Positions 62,735 through 64,000 of a DNA stretch of 64,000 bases are shown one piece after another. A model generated the notes under the pieces. The model did no database searches, had not been told where the DNA came from, and was given only the letters and a program-made list of their open reading frames with translations. The translations under genes and the position numbers were made by a program. Source of the stretch: VRUE01 sp963699215 (lineage in GTDB: Bacteria > Actinomycetota > Thermoleophilia > Solirubrobacterales > 70-9); NCBI GenBank assembly GCA_963699215.1, contig OY969422.1, positions 2,418,001 to 2,482,000 on the forward strand, read 5' to 3'. Within the stretch, counting starts at the first letter, position 1. Each line of letters opens with the position of its first letter.

Positions 62735-64000
62735 ATGTCTTCCTCCAGATCGCTGGCGAAGCTGTCGAAGGCATGGTGCGCGGTCGCCCTGGCGATCGCG
62801 TCGAGCGCCCTCCTAGCCGCCTGCGGCTCGTCCTCCTCGGGTGAGTCGGTCAGCTTCAACGGCTCCGGCTACCCGAACGGCGACCTGGCGAACACGCGCA
62901 ACGTGGGCGGGCCGATCAAAGCGTCCACGGTGAGCGACCTCGAGCTCGCCTGGACCCTGCCGATCGAAGCCGAAAGCGCCTTCGGCAGCTACGCCTCCTC
63001 GCCGATCGTCAGCAAAGGCGTCATCTACTCGCAGGACCTGGCCTCGAACGTCCAGGCGATCGACGCCGACAGCGGCGAAGTCCTCTGGACGAAAAAATAC
63101 GAACTGCCGGACCACGGTCCCAACGGCGTGGTCGTCCAGGACGGGAAGGTGTTCGGGGCGACGCCGAACGCGGCCTTCGCCCTGGATCAGGCAACCGGCA
63201 AGCAGGTCTGGTCGGTGCCGCTGCTGCGCAACGAAAAAGAGGGCATCGACATGGCCCCCGGCTACCACGACGGCATCGTCTACGTCTCGACGGTGCCGGT
63301 CAACGTGGGCGAATTCTACGGTGCCGGCGGCGTCGGGATCCTCTGGGCGCTGGACGGGAAAACCGGCAAGAAACTGTGGCACTTCGACACCGTGCCAAAA
63401 GACCTCTGGGGGAAGCCGGAGGTCAACTCGGGTGGCGGCCTCTGGTACCCGCCGTCCTTCGACGAGAAGGGCTCGATGTACATCGGCGTCGGCAACCCGG
63501 CCCCCTTCCCCGGGACCGAAGACGAACCGTGGGGCTCCAGCCGGCCGGGGCCGAACCTCTACACGGACTCGCTGGTCAAGCTGAACGCGAAGACGGGCAA
63601 GATGGAGTGGTACTACCAGGTGACCCCCCACGCGCTCTACGACTGGGACTTCCAGAACCCGCCGATCCTGCTCGAGAGCGGCGGCCGGGAACTGGTCCTC
63701 GGCGCCGGCAAGTCGGGGTTCGTGATCGCCCTCGACGCCAAGAGCGGCAAGCTGATCTGGAAACGCGCGGTCGGCAAGCACAACGGCCACGACGACGACG
63801 GCCTGCTGGCGATGCGGGGCGAATCCTCGAAGCTGAAGACGCCGATGCTCGTCTACCCGGGCTCGCTGGGCGGCGTGATCGCGCCGATGGCGACCGACGG
63901 CAAGAGCGTCTTCGTGCCGGTGATCAACGGCCCGTTGGAAATCATCACCCAGACGCAGCGACAGGAACCGGGGCCGCTGAACGGCGAACTGGTCGCGCTT
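62735..64000 (+). CDS. Lipoprotein with PQQ-like beta-propeller repeats, 3' end outside the window
   Basis: The first 422 residues of a lipoprotein: signal peptide ending ALLAACGSSS with the lipobox Cys near residue 29. The mature part contains propeller repeats: TVSDLELAWTLPI, VQAIDADSGEVLWTKK, AFALDQATGKQVWSVPL, LWALDGKTGKKLWHFDT, VKLNAKTGKMEWYYQ and VIALDAKSGKLIWKRAV, the W-motif pattern of PQQ-binding-type quinoproteins. HALYDWDFQNPPIL resembles the active-site Asp region of PQQ alcohol dehydrogenases. It may be an outer-face redox enzyme or a scaffold; cofactor use is unproven. Confidence 0.85.
   Translation, partial: MSSSRSLAKLSKAWCAVALAIASSALLAACGSSSSGESVSFNGSGYPNGDLANTRNVGGPIKASTVSDLELAWTLPIEAESAFGSYASSPIVSKGVIYSQDLASNVQAIDADSGEVLWTKKYELPDHGPNGVVVQDGKVFGATPNAAFALDQATGKQVWSVPLLRNEKEGIDMAPGYHDGIVYVSTVPVNVGEFYGAGGVGILWALDGKTGKKLWHFDTVPKDLWGKPEVNSGGGLWYPPSFDEKGSMYIGVGNPAPFPGTEDEPWGSSRPGPNLYTDSLVKLNAKTGKMEWYYQVTPHALYDWDFQNPPILLESGGRELVLGAGKSGFVIALDAKSGKLIWKRAVGKHNGHDDDGLLAMRGESSKLKTPMLVYPGSLGGVIAPMATDGKSVFVPVINGPLEIITQTQRQEPGPLNGELVAL

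Overview
The window is about 64 kb of very GC-rich DNA. It carries a near-complete dcw cluster without ftsA, a Ku/LigD-type end-joining pair, Gram-positive secretion and lipoprotein signals, actinobacterial-style winged-helix regulators and many GTG starts. This suggests an actinomycetota-type chromosome, and the secreted-protein and regulator families fit the Thermoleophilia/Solirubrobacterales best. That placement is an inference from gene content, not from a marker tree. Many otherwise excellent genes (gcvP, murB/C/G/D/E/F, ftsW, tad genes, the 3' biosynthetic genes) are split by one-base shifts, and two essential genes contain an in-frame TAG. The pattern looks like uncorrected sequencing or assembly indels rather than decay, so broken genes are given here as whole loci with the break positions noted.

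Layout. 1-238: start of polA. 281-5023: a CotH-like secreted protein, then rluB-scpB-scpA and trpS. 5172-8691: a DHA2 drug-efflux MFS protein, then divergent ku and a stand-alone LigD polymerase domain. 8707-13154: glycine cleavage operon gcvT-gcvH-gcvPA-gcvPB. 13753-29192 (minus strand): mraZ-rsmH-ftsL-ftsI-murE-murF-mraY-murD-ftsW-murG-murC-murB-ftsQ-ftsZ. 30296-35155: a Tad/Flp assembly operon that begins with a two-component system. 35261-41728: accessory and metabolic genes, including a SIR2-like DUF4917 protein, DUF2188, DUF192, a secreted beta-propeller, a Rho paralogue with a degenerate ATPase, glpD and a nitroreductase. 41754-48139: a cobalamin-riboswitch operon encoding an ECF transporter and transcobalamin-like domains. 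48175-50557: three winged-helix regulators; two of them each face a 19-residue peptide gene. 50660-54057: secreted proteins, an S1-like protease, TPR, an SDR epimerase and a small HTH protein. 54186-62731: tRNA-Thr, then a translationally coupled biosynthetic operon. 62735 to the right edge: a lipoprotein with PQQ-like propeller repeats.

Three loci deserve most attention. (1) The B12 operon fuses an ECF S component to an alpha/alpha-toroid domain and adds two secreted DUF4430 proteins. Toroid plus DUF4430 is the domain pair of animal intrinsic factor and transcobalamin, so this looks like a bacterial surface B12-capture machine. (2) The 54-62.7 kb operon joins an ArgRS paralogue, a PabA-PabB fusion, a small chorismate mutase, GNAT, HDAC-like amidohydrolase, P450 and a SidA-type N-monooxygenase, and resembles a p-aminophenylalanine-type natural product pathway using an aminoacyl-tRNA step. 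(3) Two paralogous regulator/micropeptide units share the same promoter geometry, including a GCTC-N10-GAGC palindrome, and may be an undescribed peptide-regulator system.
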